Assembly (NCBI RefSeq): GCF_902806685.2
Contig: NC_048554.1
Location: forward strand, 5,518,001-5,582,000
DNA length: 64,000 bases
Source of the DNA: Maniola hyperantus
Lineage: Eukaryota > Arthropoda > Insecta > Lepidoptera > Nymphalidae
Direction: 5' to 3'
The position numbers and the translations under genes are program-made. This document shows, piece after piece, positions 21,960-32,348 of this stretch (position 1 is the stretch's first letter; each line of letters opens with the position of its first letter). The notes under the pieces are model-generated. The model was not told the DNA's origin. It ran no database searches and saw only the letters and a list, made by a program, of their open reading frames with translations.

Positions 21960-22051
21960 TAGTTTAGTATTGTAAAGTTGCAAACAAGTGAATTCATTTG
22001 GTATAAGCCTATGCTGTTAGCTTTCAAGTGATCAAAAACCTACGACGAAAG

Positions 22052-22235
22052 TACAATACGCAGCCAAATGTGATGAACATCCATCTTTAGAAGGAGATAG
22101 CAGAATTATAGAGCACTGTCTTGGTCGTTGAGACCGACAAAACGTCATATGGGTATGAGTGACAGAGGCAACGCTCTAGAAAGATGAAATGTCATTCTAA
22201 AGGCCGATGTTCATCACTTTCGGCCGCGTACTGTA
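22052..22235. repeat. MITE M1 (TACAATACGC...GCGTACTGTA)
   Basis: Terminal inverted repeats of about 38 nt (GTGATGAACAT / ATGTTCATCAC in the core). Inside are the arms AGAGCACTGTCTTGGTCG and TGACAGAGGCAACGCTCT. Same family as 24513-24733. Confidence 0.75.
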
Positions 22236-22546
22236 TGAAAGTTGGTCGGTCTGAATATCTCGACTTTTGACAAAATGCTTTGTCGGCAATATTAGTAAAA
22301 CTTTCTATCAATCATGTGGAATTCTAACCGGTCGAAATTTCCACCCTGTTGAGGGACATGTGGCCTAGTTATTAGTTGTGACAGTGCATATCAAACGATC
22401 ACGCTGGTGAAGCAACGTTCACCCTAGTAGGGTACGGTGACTGGATAGACCTACTTTGGGTTTTCAAATTCATCCTTTTCGTTTCCTTTATGCCTCGGGA
22501 GAGCATGTTAACCCGTCGCGTCGTCGGTCCCGATTATTTATTATTA
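22236..22546. other. Unassigned sequence upstream of Pde11 exon a
   Basis: No feature recognised; no promoter motif that I can defend. Confidence 0.4.
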
Positions 22547-22829
22547 TCACTAACATCTGATAATAATCGTAAAACCTAAGAATCGAAATCTTGTTTTACG
22601 TCTTAGTCAAGTCGTATCACTAACATCGGATAATAATCGTAAAACCTAAGAATCGAAATCTTGTTTGTACGTCTTAGTCAAGTCGTATCACTAACATCTG
22701 ATAATAATCGTAAAACCTAAGAATCGAAATCTTGTGTATACGTCTTAGTCAAGTTGTATCACTAACATCTAATAATAATCGTAAAACCTAAGAATCGAAA
22801 TCTTGTGTATACGTCTTAGTCAAGTCGTA
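22547..22829. repeat. Minisatellite, four 70-71-nt units
   Basis: Units start TCACTAACATC at 22547, 22617, 22688 and 22759 and share CGTAAAACCTAAGAATCGAA and CGTCTTAGTCAAG. They differ by a few substitutions and 1-nt indels. The array ends 144 nt before Pde11 exon a. Confidence 0.9.
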
Positions 22830-22973
22830 TGCGGAAGGATCTGGAAACCCACCGCATTATTAGATATACCAACAAAAGTCCTACCACTATGTAAAAGTGA
22901 CCCTGACTCTCAGTAATGAGAAAAAATCTTTTGTACTAGACCAGAGAACTTAATCCCTTCTCTATTGTTACAG

Positions 22974-23115
22974 GTCTACAGCTTCGGAGCATAGAGGAGC
23001 CGCCGGGGGGCGCGGGCGGCGTTATGCCCGCGCCAACCTGTTACGACGCAGAGTGTGCCCGGACAGAAGCCTGGCTCGATGAGAACCAGGAGTTTGTGCA
23101 CGATTACTTCCTAAG
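22974..23115 (+). CDS. Pde11: Pde11 exon a (N-terminal region of phosphodiesterase 11)
   Basis: This is the first recognisable exon of the dual cAMP/cGMP phosphodiesterase 11 gene. PDE11 hydrolyses cyclic AMP and cyclic GMP in the cytoplasm and is built from an N-terminal region, two GAF domains and a C-terminal HD-type catalytic domain. A pyrimidine-rich tract and AG end at 22973. The open frame then runs for about 47 codons and ends with the stretch EAWLDENQEFVHDYFLR, which matches the conserved N-terminal motif of the PDE5/PDE11 group. The first two bases are the end of a split codon, so an upstream exon is expected, although an in-frame ATG lies at 23024. The donor is GTTGGT, which is weak. 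The last two bases (AG) pair with the first base of exon b to give Arg. The exon is GC-rich compared with its flanks. I did not find the 5' exon or a promoter. Confidence 0.87.
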
Positions 23116-23754
23116 GTTGGTCAAGTTAAGGATAAGGCGAATAAAACGCGCGCTGGCAACTGTTCCGGACGTCATAGGAACAATAATGTCATAAGGAACC
23201 TAATGCACATCACACTGCAGCGCGCAGGAGCGAAGTTTCTTATTGCGCTTCCCAGTATAAATGCCTTCATACAGTTCGGTTTCGAAATCCCGATTGATGT
23301 TTTATTGGTATGGTTTTACAGAAACAATATCAATCTGCTTTATTCATATAAAAATCATAATAGTTAGTAAATGATTGCAGTTAAATAGATGGTATGTGGA
23401 AAAATAAATACAGACATCACGGCCAATAAGGAAGCAGGCTTAAACAAGCTCTAGCGATGATCGTGACAAGACAATCTCGTAAACGGTTTCATTTTAAAAG
23501 CGGATTAATCTGCTTTCTAGTGGAATACAACAGAACAAAGTTAGTTTTATAATGAAGCTATTAACCTAAGTTCCCGTGATTGCTTTATCGTGTAAGTTGT
23601 AGTTGTAAAGTCTTGACTCGGGTACCCTTTACCATAAATGCTTTGTTTGTTGTTGTAAAGCATAATAATATATTGTTTGTTTATTAGTGTGCATAATTCT
23701 AAATTACATCCAATATTACCTACTCCATTCAGATTTATGATGTAGTACGAACTA
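23116..23754. other. Pde11 intron a-b, first part, unassigned
   Basis: Intronic DNA without a recognised element. The intron spans 23116-25376. Confidence 0.5.
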
Positions 23755-23893
23755 CAATAAATAAATAAATAAAAATACTTTTATTCAATTAAATTTTTAC
23801 AAGTATTTTTGAATCGTCAGAGGCATCTACCACTGGTTCGGAATACCTTTCCTACAGAGAAGAACCAGCAAGAAACTCGGCGGTTGGCAATGA
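23755..23893 (-). mobile_element. LINE 3' tail fragment (same family as 15733-16742)
   Basis: The reverse complement reads CCGCCGAGTTTCTTGCTGG, TTCCGAACCAGTGGTAGATG and ends in an AATAAAAGTATTTTTATTTA tail. Confidence 0.75.
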
Positions 23894-24512
23894 CATTAAA
23901 ATGTTGTATTGTCAGGAAATAAAACAGGCCAAAAATTGTTGTTTAAGATTATGATCTTTTGATAGATACATAAGTAAATAAATGATAAATCATATTTATC
24001 AAAATGTAAGTGAAAACAACTGTTAGTCTTTGATAGACCATTTAACTAATTAATAATTTCAAAATCAAATCTTTAATTCATGTTTTATTATTTTTAACTT
24101 AACAAGTTAAAAAGACAACGAGTTAATTTGTAGACCCACATAAGCTGTAATAATTTGGGTGATTAATTATTTGAATGCGAATATTATTCATTAATTTCAA
24201 TTTCATAGAAATCGAACTCAATACACCCACTTGATTTCAAAACTACAATACCAACCAAGTTCATAACTTCATTTACAAAAGCTTCCACAAATTCAAACTC
24301 TGCAACTGTTTAACCAAATACTTGTACAGATGGAGTTCTATTTATAGCTTATGCCGTTATATGATTTATGGCTTTAGTTGATTTCAGTAGGAGGACTTTC
24401 GTGAAAGCTTGCAACAATTTGTAAAAATATTTTATTAAAGTCGAAAGTTTTGCTGAATATTCTAACTATTTAAACGAGCTGAGTGTAGTAGTTAATGTTT
24501 ATCAGTTTGTTG
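23894..24512. other. Pde11 intron a-b, middle part, unassigned
   Basis: AT-rich intronic DNA; no element recognised. Confidence 0.45.
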
Positions 24513-24733
24513 TACTGTAGCCGGCAAGAAATATGGTACATCGACCTTTAGAATGAGTACGATACGTATAGAGCTTTGTCTCTGTCGTTGAGACCGACAA
24601 AAAGTCACATACACATAAGTGACAGAGACAACGCTCTACAAAGCCGAAATATCTTTCTAAAGCCGCAACCTCTTTCTAAAGCCGCAATATCTTTCTAAAG
24701 GTCGATGTACATTATTTCCTGCCGGGTACTGTA
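24513..24733. repeat. MITE M2 (TACTGTAGCCGG...GGTACTGTA)
   Basis: Same family as 22052-22235, with ends GGTACATCGACCTTTA and TAAAGGTCGATGTAC. The right side has a small tandem of about 21 nt (CTTTCTAAAGCCGCAA, three units at 24650-24700). Confidence 0.75.
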
Positions 24734-25084
24734 TTTTGTTTATGGTAAGAGAAGGTTAAAGAAATCTATTTAACAAGAGGGATACTTAAATTTTGAAAAT
24801 TATTTTTCTGGGTAACTTTAGAACATAAATTTTTTTGGTACCTATTTTGTTTAATTTTCTTTGGGGTTTTGTTAGAATTTGAAAAAATTCAAGGGGGTAC
24901 CCAGAGTGATATCTCGTTGAATTTTGAAATCATTATGAGACTTCTTAGACAGTTTTTCTGAAAAATTATTGTTTACGCATGTTTACGAAATAATGAGCGT
25001 CAAAGTTAGTAGTAGCCAGCATGATTAAAAAACTTCTGGTGAACTTTATGCGTGTTCTAACAGGCACTAGACCAATCTTTGTTT

Positions 25085-25350
25085 TATTCCTTTCTTCCTT
25101 CTTTTACTTCCTTTCCGTACGTACGTAATTGAAATTCCTCGGACAGGTACGAAGCGATAAGCTTCCTCGTTTCTTATTCGAACCGCTAAGATATGGAAAG
25201 GTTGGAATGCCCTTCCGGTGTTAGTTTTCCCCTCCACTTTTAAGTCAAAAGTAGGCACCTTCTAGGCAAGCGCGTTCCATCTTAGGCTGCATCATGACTT
25301 GTCAGCGGGTCTGATTGCAGCCAAGCACTAGTCTATGAATAAAAAAATCT
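25085..25350 (+). pseudogene. LINE C-terminal/3' UTR fragment next to Pde11 exon b
   Basis: In one frame it reads FLIRTAKIWKGWNALPVLVF, then PSTFKSKVGTF. This is the end of a non-LTR reverse-transcriptase protein (pattern RT..WN.LP..VFP....FK). The 3' UTR GTCTGATTGCAGCCAAGC and an AATAAAAAAATCTTT tail follow. The tail stops about 25 nt before the Pde11 exon b acceptor. Confidence 0.65.
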
Positions 25351-25376
25351 TTATTAACGTATTGTGATGTCATCAG

Positions 25377-25493
25377 GAAGGCAACGCGGCAGGTTGTGGA
25401 CGCGTGGTTGGTGTCACATGCAACGCCGCCGAGCGCCGAACTTGCGTCCCCCTCGAGAGCCGGCTCTGGATCCGGCGCAACTACACCTGTCAG
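25377..25493 (+). CDS. Pde11: Pde11 exon b
   Basis: Second visible Pde11 exon, 117 nt. It starts after CAG at 25374-25376 and ends before GTAATA. It encodes RKATRQVVDAWLVSH, followed by a Ser/Pro/Ala-rich linker ending SGSGATTPV plus a split Arg codon. The KATR..V.AW motif follows the WLD motif of exon a in the order seen in PDE5 and PDE11 proteins. Entry and exit phases are the same, so the exon can be skipped without shifting the frame. The acceptor has almost no pyrimidine tract, because the A-rich tail of a non-LTR retrotransposon fragment ends about 25 nt upstream. A hAT-type MITE and a Helitron follow within 250 nt of the donor. Confidence 0.87.
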
Positions 25494-25514
25494 GTAATAA
25501 AATACAGTTTTTTA

Positions 25515-25566
25515 TGTTCAACCCATCGCCGGCTCGCTACAGAGGACGGGCCTCTTCTCAGAGTGA
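25515..25566 (-). repeat. SINE tail fragment split by a MITE
   Basis: TTCAACCCATCGCCGGCTCG and CTCTTCTCAGAGTGAG match the 3' tail of the 12836 SINE. The hAT-type MITE is inserted directly after it. Confidence 0.6.
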
Positions 25567-25574
25567 GTTTTAGT

Positions 25575-25720
25575 CAGCGGCGTGCAGGTCATAGAGGCAT
25601 AGATGCACTGCTTACCCCAGTTGTAATAGCTCAATGCATATTTTTCATTATGACCTGCCAGTAAACAGGTTCCTACCTAACTAATGCATACCCTGACTTC
25701 AAACCCTGTGCACGCCACTG
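25575..25720. mobile_element. hAT-type MITE, CAGTGGCGTGCA family, copy 2
   Basis: Ends CAGCGGCGTGCA and TGCACGCCACTG, flanked by the 8-bp direct repeat GTTTTAGT (25567-25574 and 25721-25728). It is 82 nt past the Pde11 exon b donor and in opposite orientation to 15557-15699. Confidence 0.85.
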
Positions 25721-25733
25721 GTTTTAGTTATTA

Positions 25734-25967
25734 CTAGCTTATGCCCGCGACTTCGTCCGCGTGGACTACACAAATTTCAAACCCCTACTTCACCCCCTTA
25801 GGGGTTGATAACTATCAAAAATCCTATCTTAGCGGATGTCCACGTCATAATAGCTATCTGCATGCCAAATTTCTGCCCGATCCGTCCAGTAGTTTGAGCT
25901 GTGCGTTGATAGATCAGTCAGTCGGTCAGTCAGTCAGTCAGTCACCTTTTCCTTTTATATATTTAGA
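25734..25967 (-). mobile_element. Helitron-like element, family A, full length
   Basis: Plus strand starts CTAGCTTATGCCCGCGACTT and ends CCTTTTATATATTTAGA. In element orientation that is 5'-TCTAAATATATAAAAGG to hairpin plus CTAG-3', inserted between A and T. Confidence 0.75.
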
Positions 25968-26369
25968 TTGATGTCTAAAACCAGCAATTTGTAAAGAATT
26001 TGTGAGTAGTAGAGATGTGGCGTAGACACTAGACACATCCCATTAGATCAAAATGTGACGATAGACTTATGAGAGTACAGACGTACCGCAGACATAGACA
26101 AGCCATTGCTGAGCAACTTATTATTTGTAGAACAGTTCCCAATATGTATTAAGTGTGTCTGTCCACTGAAGCGGATCAGAGCTGGGATGTGTTCAAAAGA
26201 GCAATCAAATTATTAAAAGGTGGTAAAAATTTTAAAATCTGTTTGGTAGACTATGCATATCGCCGCTCCACTCCGCTCCAGTTGACAGGCACCCGAGGCG
26301 TTATGCACGGACCAATTAGATTATTGACAGATCGAGTCATAACTTTATCTTCATCTTTTTATAATGATA
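25968..26369. other. Intron b-c, unassigned
   Basis: A 94-codon open frame spans 26153-26437, but it runs into the next Helitron and is not supported. Confidence 0.4.
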
Positions 26370-26575
26370 CTTGCTTACGCTCGCGACCTCGTCCACGTGG
26401 ACTACACAAACGTCAAACCCCTATTTCACCCGCTTAGAATTATCAAAAATCCTTTTTTAGCGGATGCTTAGTCATAAAAGCTATCTGCATGCCAAATTTC
26501 ACCTCGATCCATCCAGTTGAGCTGTGCGTTGATAGATCAGTCAGTCAGTCAGTCACCTTTTCCTTTTTTATATAA
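26370..26575 (-). mobile_element. Helitron-like element, family A
   Basis: Begins GCTTACGCTCGCGACCTCGT and ends CCTTTTTTATATAATTAGA; the CTAG terminus is mutated. Confidence 0.6.
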
Positions 26576-27156
26576 TTAGAAGATGATGATGAATTGTTCT
26601 GTTAAACAGATCTCCATTCCGTTTCGCTTCTATGGGCAGATATATACCTACCCTTAGAGTGGAACTCAACCTCCCGCTCAGAGAGGTCACGTATTTCTGG
26701 GTGGCTCACAATAAATTCGTTATTAAAAACTTATTTTAAGTATACATTTTATAGAGTGGGAGACCATTATAAAATTATACGTGCTCTTAAATAACTGGAG
26801 AGCCTGCCGAAAGGAATTAAGTTGGTAATTGGCTATTACAGGCAATCATAACTTGATAAGTGCCCTTTAGTTCAAGCAGTGGCACATTGGGATAATTGAC
26901 TTGAACCGAGCTTTGGAAACTTGCCCCTGTTGTTGAAAGAATATGAAAGATGTTTAGAAATTATAAGAATTAAGGCCCACTTGCACAAGACACTCTGATT
27001 TAATTTTTATTTAATGCTGTCACTTTTTAGCAAGCGAATTAAAATATTATACTCTTGCCAAAAAGTCACAACATTACTATTGTAATTTTTATTTTGATAG
27101 CCGTTTCACTTCGCTACCTACCACACTTTTGCAACCTAGTTGAAAAATTTGAATAA
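26576..27156. other. Intron b-c, unassigned
   Basis: No feature recognised. Confidence 0.4.
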
Positions 27157-27377
27157 TCCATACTAATATTATAATTGCGAAAGTGTGTCTGTCTGTCTGT
27201 ATGTCTGCTAGCTTTTCACGGCTCAACCTTTCAACCGATTTTGACGAAATTTAGTACAGAGATAGCTTGCATCCCGGGGAAGGACATAGGCTACTTTTTA
27301 TCTCGGAAAAATGAAGAGTTCCCACAGGATTTTTAAAAACCTAAATCCACGCGGACGAAGTCGCGGACATCATCTAG
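27157..27377 (+). mobile_element. Helitron-like element, family B, full length
   Basis: TCCATACTAATATTATAATT start after A and CACGCGGACGAAGTCGCGG plus CATCATCTAG end before T. Confidence 0.75.
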
Positions 27378-27621
27378 TTTAAAATAATTCGATTTATAAA
27401 CATTGAAGCTCTTGAAGTATATCTGACTAGGAAAGTCCTTTTTGTTTAAAATAATATGTTCAACGTAAGGAAACACCTATAAAATAAATAAATAAAATTT
27501 ATATAAAGCAACAAACTCATATAAGATATTGCACTCATTTATTGGTAAGTAAAATAAACTGTCAATCTGTATGGTTTGGTTTCTTCACCTAAATGAGCTA
27601 AGTTGATTCCTACTTCCGTAT

Positions 27622-29135
27622 TAGAGGTGTCAAATACAGGTTCATGTGTGTATCACAATATTATCACGTGTTACAGACAAATATTTAATAATTATTAACG
27701 TTACATTATTTTGTTACAAAAAAAAAATTGCTTGAACCGTGAGGCGCAAGCAGAAAAATGGGTGCAATCGATTTTCGACCTTATTGACATACGTCAGAAA
27801 ACAGCATTTTAGCAATCTATGAATTATACTGAGCAAGAATATGACAAAAAACAACTTTCTCATAACCGTCAATAAGGTCGAGATTTGCTTGCACCGATTT
27901 CACCATGAGGCGCAAGCAGATAAATGGGTGCAAGCGATTTCCGACCTTATTGACATAGGGAACAACATTTTAACAATCTATGAATGATACCTACTGAACA
28001 AGAATATGACAAAAAACAACTTTCTCATAACCGTCAATAAGGTCGAGAACTAGGGTATAGCTTGTATTTAACTCGATTGATTTAAATTTTAAATTTTACT
28101 CTTAATAGGTACCCAATCCATACCTTCGCGACAGGTCGAAATGGCAATCGGGGAGGGAATGCCCCGCACACCCGCACGGCCCCTGTGCTAACCCAGTGCG
28201 GGCGAGCGAGGGTGACGTGCGGGTGTGCGGGGTGTCACCCCCGCCTCATACCCCGATTGCCATCTCTACCTGTCGCGGAATACAGTACCTAGTACCTACC
28301 TATGTATGTAAAAATAAAAACAAGTAGAACGATAAAGCAATGTCAAGTAGATACCTACAATACAATAGGTAGGTAAGTTTACCTAGTTACCTATAAAAAA
28401 ATCTTTTTAGTAGGTAACTACTATATTTATTATCATACATTTCTACATATTTATTATCATACGAATTATAAAATGATGATGATGATTTCTAAAAAGAACA
28501 ATACCACTTCACGTACCTAACCTATTACCTATAATACTTAAATGTATGATAATACCTACACTTTGAAAAACATTTTCTCATACGATTTATAAAATGACGC
28601 AAGTATTTCCAAAAAGAACAAATCTACTATAATAGGTATTATTAACGCGCGACACAAATCTATCACAACACAAAAATGTACCTAATCTACATTATTTTGC
28701 CTAATCTACATTACAATTATTCACATTAAATATTTATCGACACTCAAGTTCACAAATAAATAAAACTGCATTCAAAATTTATTACGAAACAAACAAAATG
28801 ATAAAAATACTAGCCGCATACTCGTATCATCACAGTCAACATGTAACAGGCCAATACGAAAATTCGATGTAATAATTATTCACCGTCGAATCGCGACGAT
28901 ATTTGTATTCAGCTGTACCTACCTAATATATTTTATTCTAATATCGTCGCTCGGTCGCGCCGCGCGCGGCGTATCAAAGATCGAACGCCTGAGTTATTTT
29001 TTAGGAAGGATTTTCTCAAATTTTCACTACTTTTTATATATTGTATTCAATTTTGTTTTAATCTAAAAACGAATATCTTGAATACATTTATATATTTAAT
29101 AAATTTATTAGGTACATTATTTTTTGACACCTCTA
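27622..29135 (+). mobile_element. Non-autonomous hAT-type element, copy 1 (1.5 kb)
   Basis: Terminal inverted repeats TAGAGGTGTCAAA / TTTGACACCTCTA are flanked by an 8-bp target duplication TTCCGTAT (27614-27621 and 29136-29143). The TAGNG terminus and 8-bp duplication are hAT hallmarks. The interior has no long open frame. It contains a duplicated block of about 175 nt (27740-27900 and 27903-28050), each half bounded by CGACCTTATTGAC and GTCAATAAGGTCG, and a GC-rich foldback at 28128-28276. Copy 2, nearly identical, lies in reverse at 56041-57552. Confidence 0.9.
28128..28276. repeat. GC-rich foldback element carried inside hAT copy 1
   Basis: GCGACAGGTCGAAATGGCAA at the left and its inverse ending CCTGTCGC at the right. 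The same foldback is at the same position in hAT copy 2 (56900-57048), so it was present before the hAT element multiplied. Confidence 0.8.
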
Positions 29136-29143
29136 TTCCGTAT

Positions 29144-29454
29144 CTACACCAGCTGAAACTGAATCCTTAGATCAGCGGTTCATTCAATATATTTTTTTTG
29201 AAATATTTTCGGCTATTGTGTTCGGTTTTCCTCATTATCAATTCCTGTCATTCGGAGGGCACATAAATTTATAGTACCATATTATTGGAGCGTTAGTAAC
29301 CGTCTTATCCCCCTCTAACTCGCTGTAGCCTCCATCAATCTTCTGTCGACCCTATTATACCTACTTTCGAAATATCTACTCTATAAATAGAACATTACTT
29401 TTTGTTGATGCTTAATTTAATAGCATAAATGTGGATTGTGAAAAATATCAAAAG
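29144..29454. other. Intron b-c, unassigned
   Basis: No feature recognised. Confidence 0.4.
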
Positions 29455-29600
29455 AATGATCAAGCGTTGGAAGACCCCCCACTAGGTGGACGGACGACAT
29501 CAGACGAGTCGCAGGGAGCTGCTGGATTCAGGCGGCGCAAGACCGTGGCGTGTGGAAGGCTCTACAAGAGACCTATCTATGTCCAACGGTGGACGTCTAT
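29455..29600 (+). pseudogene. RTE-type LINE 3' fragment
   Basis: A frame reads RWTDDIRRVAGSCWIQAAQD, then RGVWKALQETY, the usual C-terminal end of RTE-type LINE proteins. A (GATGAT)n tail follows. Short relatives are at 30318-30420, 40870-40950 (minus) and 51750-51890. Confidence 0.65.
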
Positions 29601-30234
29601 TGGTTGATGATGATGATGATAGTGAAGTTAGGTATAAGTAAAGAATTAACTTTCTTTAATTTGAAAAAGATTAAAAACTTACTTTGAAAGTTTGAATTTG
29701 ATACTTAAATGCAATGTGTCTGCGAAGACGGAAATGGTATTTTTGTAGACAGAGCCATTTTGGCGTCGTCGCCTCGGTCTGCCTGAGTTAAGTAAGAAAT
29801 AAGTTTCGAAAGTTTCAGTTAAAAAATCTACTTGGCACTTTAACACGGAATGTCTTTTTAGGTGTGAAGCGAACATTGTCCGAAGTAAAATTTTAACTTC
29901 AATCGGATTAACTTAGTACCTACTAGTAGACTAGTTACTAGTTTGTTCTTGTAGCTGTTGTAGCATAAATGAATTAGACTGGATGCAAAGAATAATATAG
30001 TTGCCTGATGAGTTAGAGACGTATTTGTTAACTTTATTGATGTTTTCGTTCTTTTACCTTTCCTAGTTAGTGACATTTCAAAGCTTGTATTTCAATATCA
30101 AAGAAATTCAATAGATTAGATATAAATATAGAAGAACCGCAGTCCCACAAGACTTGTTTGAATTTGTACTTTGAAATCAAACTACTTGACCACAAAAACC
30201 AATTTGATACTAAAATGCGATGCTTGTTGTAATG
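29601..30234. other. Intron b-c, unassigned
   Basis: Two overlapping minus-strand open frames of 65-72 codons are not supported. Confidence 0.4.
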
Positions 30235-30425
30235 CGATGTTTGTTTGTTTGTCCTTCAATCACATCGCAACAGAGCAACGGATCGATGTGATTTTTTTGC
30301 ATCGGTATAGTTAAAGTCAGACGAGTCGCAGGCAGCCCCTGGCGGCACACGACCGTGGCGTGTGGAAGTCCCTATAAGAGACCTATGTCCAGCAGTGGAC
30401 GTCTATCGGTTGATGATGCTTTTTG
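30235..30425 (+). pseudogene. Helitron family B fragment joined to an RTE-type LINE tail
   Basis: 30235-30317 matches the family B middle (TGTCCTTCAATCACATCGCA). 30318-30425 reads AGACGAGTCGCAGGCAGCC and GTGGCGTGTGGAAGTCCC, like 29500-29590, ending GTTGATGATG. Confidence 0.5.
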
Positions 30426-31083
30426 TAATTTGTGGGTTTTTCGGCTAGGTTTTTTATTTCAAATACATATTAAATAGGTATATATGCAGAATATTAAAAT
30501 ATATTTTTGGAAAACCACTTATGTGTTGTATGTATTAATAATATGTTTTAATTGATACATATTTCACAGATGCAGGATGCAAAAAAGGTGCTCTATCGAA
30601 TCTAATAAACTAGCAAGTTAATAGCTACGTTGAAGGCTCATCACTTATTTCCAATTTATATAATAACTAATTGGGACAGGATTGCTACTCTATCGTATCC
30701 ATAAACGATCAATGGAACAAGTATATATTTTGCATACTAAGTGTTTAATCAATTTTTAAAAGCTATGCTAATAGATAACACTTATTGAACATATTGAAAA
30801 TTTATCGACTTTCAGAAGCCCATTATTTGAAAACTATAAATAAAATAACTAGTATTAACTATTAGTATTAAAAATCAATTAAAAAAAACTTGTACAAATT
30901 TATTTAATTAAAGAACATGTATTTTTTTCTGTCCCATGAATGACTCCTGAAATACATACTAACTAAATACTTACATAAATAATTTCTTCAATAGAAAAAC
31001 ATCCGTAAACTGCACTAAATAGGTTTAACTGAACGCCAAGCATAGGGAACGAACAGACAGACAGATAGATTTTTGTACACCTA
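30426..31083. other. Intron b-c, unassigned AT-rich
   Basis: No feature recognised. Confidence 0.45.
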
Positions 31084-31300
31084 TCCATATTATTTTATTA
31101 ATATTATAAATGCGAAAGTGCGTCAGTCTGTCTGGCAGTCTGCTAGCTTTTCACGGCGCATCCGTTTAATTAACTTTGGCAAAATTTGGTGCAAAGATAG
31201 CTTACATCCCGGGGACGGATATTTATCCCGGAAAATTGAAGGGTTCCCACAGAATATTAAAATACCTAATTCCTCGCGGGCGAAGCCGCGCACATCATCT
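31084..31300 (+). mobile_element. Helitron-like element, family B
   Basis: TCCATATTATTTTATTAATA start, (GTCT)n tract, and CTCGCGGGCGAAGCCGCGC hairpin end; the final CTAG has mutated. Confidence 0.6.
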
Positions 31301-31964
31301 TACTATAACTTATCTCTAAAAGATCTAAGTTGCACTAAATTGGCAATAATTTTTAATAAAACCAGTAATATGTATATTGAGCATTCCATTAATTTTAAAA
31401 GCTTTGCAATATAGACATTAGACACTGTATTACTTTAATTTTAAAATTTTAAAAGGTATGTCTGGAGTTTAGAGTTATGAGACAAGTATTTTAATAATTT
31501 AATGGTGCGGCTACATTAAGGTTAACATCAATGCCCAACAATGCCATAAACAACGAGATAATGTCCGCCGCTAATGCCATTTACAATGACGTTTACATTG
31601 GCGTTAAAATGTCCTTATTTTCAAGATGGACGTTGACGCTACTACACGGTATTAAATGATTGTTAATTTTTATTATATGAATATATTTCAAACTTCATAG
31701 TCACTAATCGTTCCTGCCGGTTTTCTCAAAAGAGCTCGGTGGCTATCATTCAGTGTTTAACACTGAGTTAGCGAATCACCTCGCTGTGCATTTCCTTTTG
31801 GGCGGTGTGTTGTCATTGCCCACATTACTCATTATTTAATTGTGACACGATTGCTACTTTACTTATCTTAAAACGATCTATAATTGCATGTAATATCAAT
31901 TATTTATAATGGATCCAGTAGATGTTATGCATATTGAGCGTTTCATTATTTTGAACTGACTTCA
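31301..31964. other. Intron b-c, unassigned
   Basis: Contains GGTGCGGCTACATTAAGG near 31505, which resembles a MITE end, but I could not find its partner. Confidence 0.35.
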
Positions 31965-32108
31965 AAAAAAGGAGGAGGTTCTCAATTCGTCGTAATAATT
32001 TTTTTTTTTTTTTTTTTTTAATGTATGTTCCCCGATTACTCGAAGACGCCTGGACCGATTTTGAAAATTCTTTTTTTGTTTGAAAGGGTATACTTCAAAG
32101 TTGGTCCC
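31965..32108 (+). repeat. GACTTC-A-rich repeat, left half, split by the gypsy element
   Basis: Same repeat as 1-148 in the opposite direction. It continues at 36734 after the retrotransposon (GTCCCATTTAAATTTGGTGA). The pre-insertion sequence is recovered by removing 32109-36738. Confidence 0.7.
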
Positions 32109-32335
32109 TGTTATGTTGTATTAAATAAAATAATGTTTCTTCATGTAATTTGTGTTTATTTTAATATTTCCACTCGGATTAACTTAGTAATTAATATTAA
32201 TACAATGAGCTAGTGTGCACGGCTCTGGCCAAGTCTTACAAGTGAAAGTCTATCAATTGACGTTGACACATGACAGGTGACACCTACGTACGACATTGAC
32301 AATTGGTCACTTGTCTATGAGTTGTCTCTGCTACA
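32109..32335 (-). repeat. 3' LTR of the gypsy element
   Basis: 227 nt, same as 36507-36733 base for base as far as I can read. Ends TG...CA in element orientation. Confidence 0.95.
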
Positions 32336-32348
32336 TCATCCCCTTTTA
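32336..32348 (-). promoter_or_regulatory. Polypurine tract of the gypsy element
   Basis: ATAAAAGGGGATGA directly upstream of the 3' LTR in element orientation. AAAAGGGGATGA is repeated at 32411-32422 and 32439-32450. Confidence 0.75.

Noticed and set aside
25067..25258. A 63-codon minus-strand gene
   Set aside because: It is the antisense of the LINE C-terminal fragment FLIRTAKIWKGWNALP.
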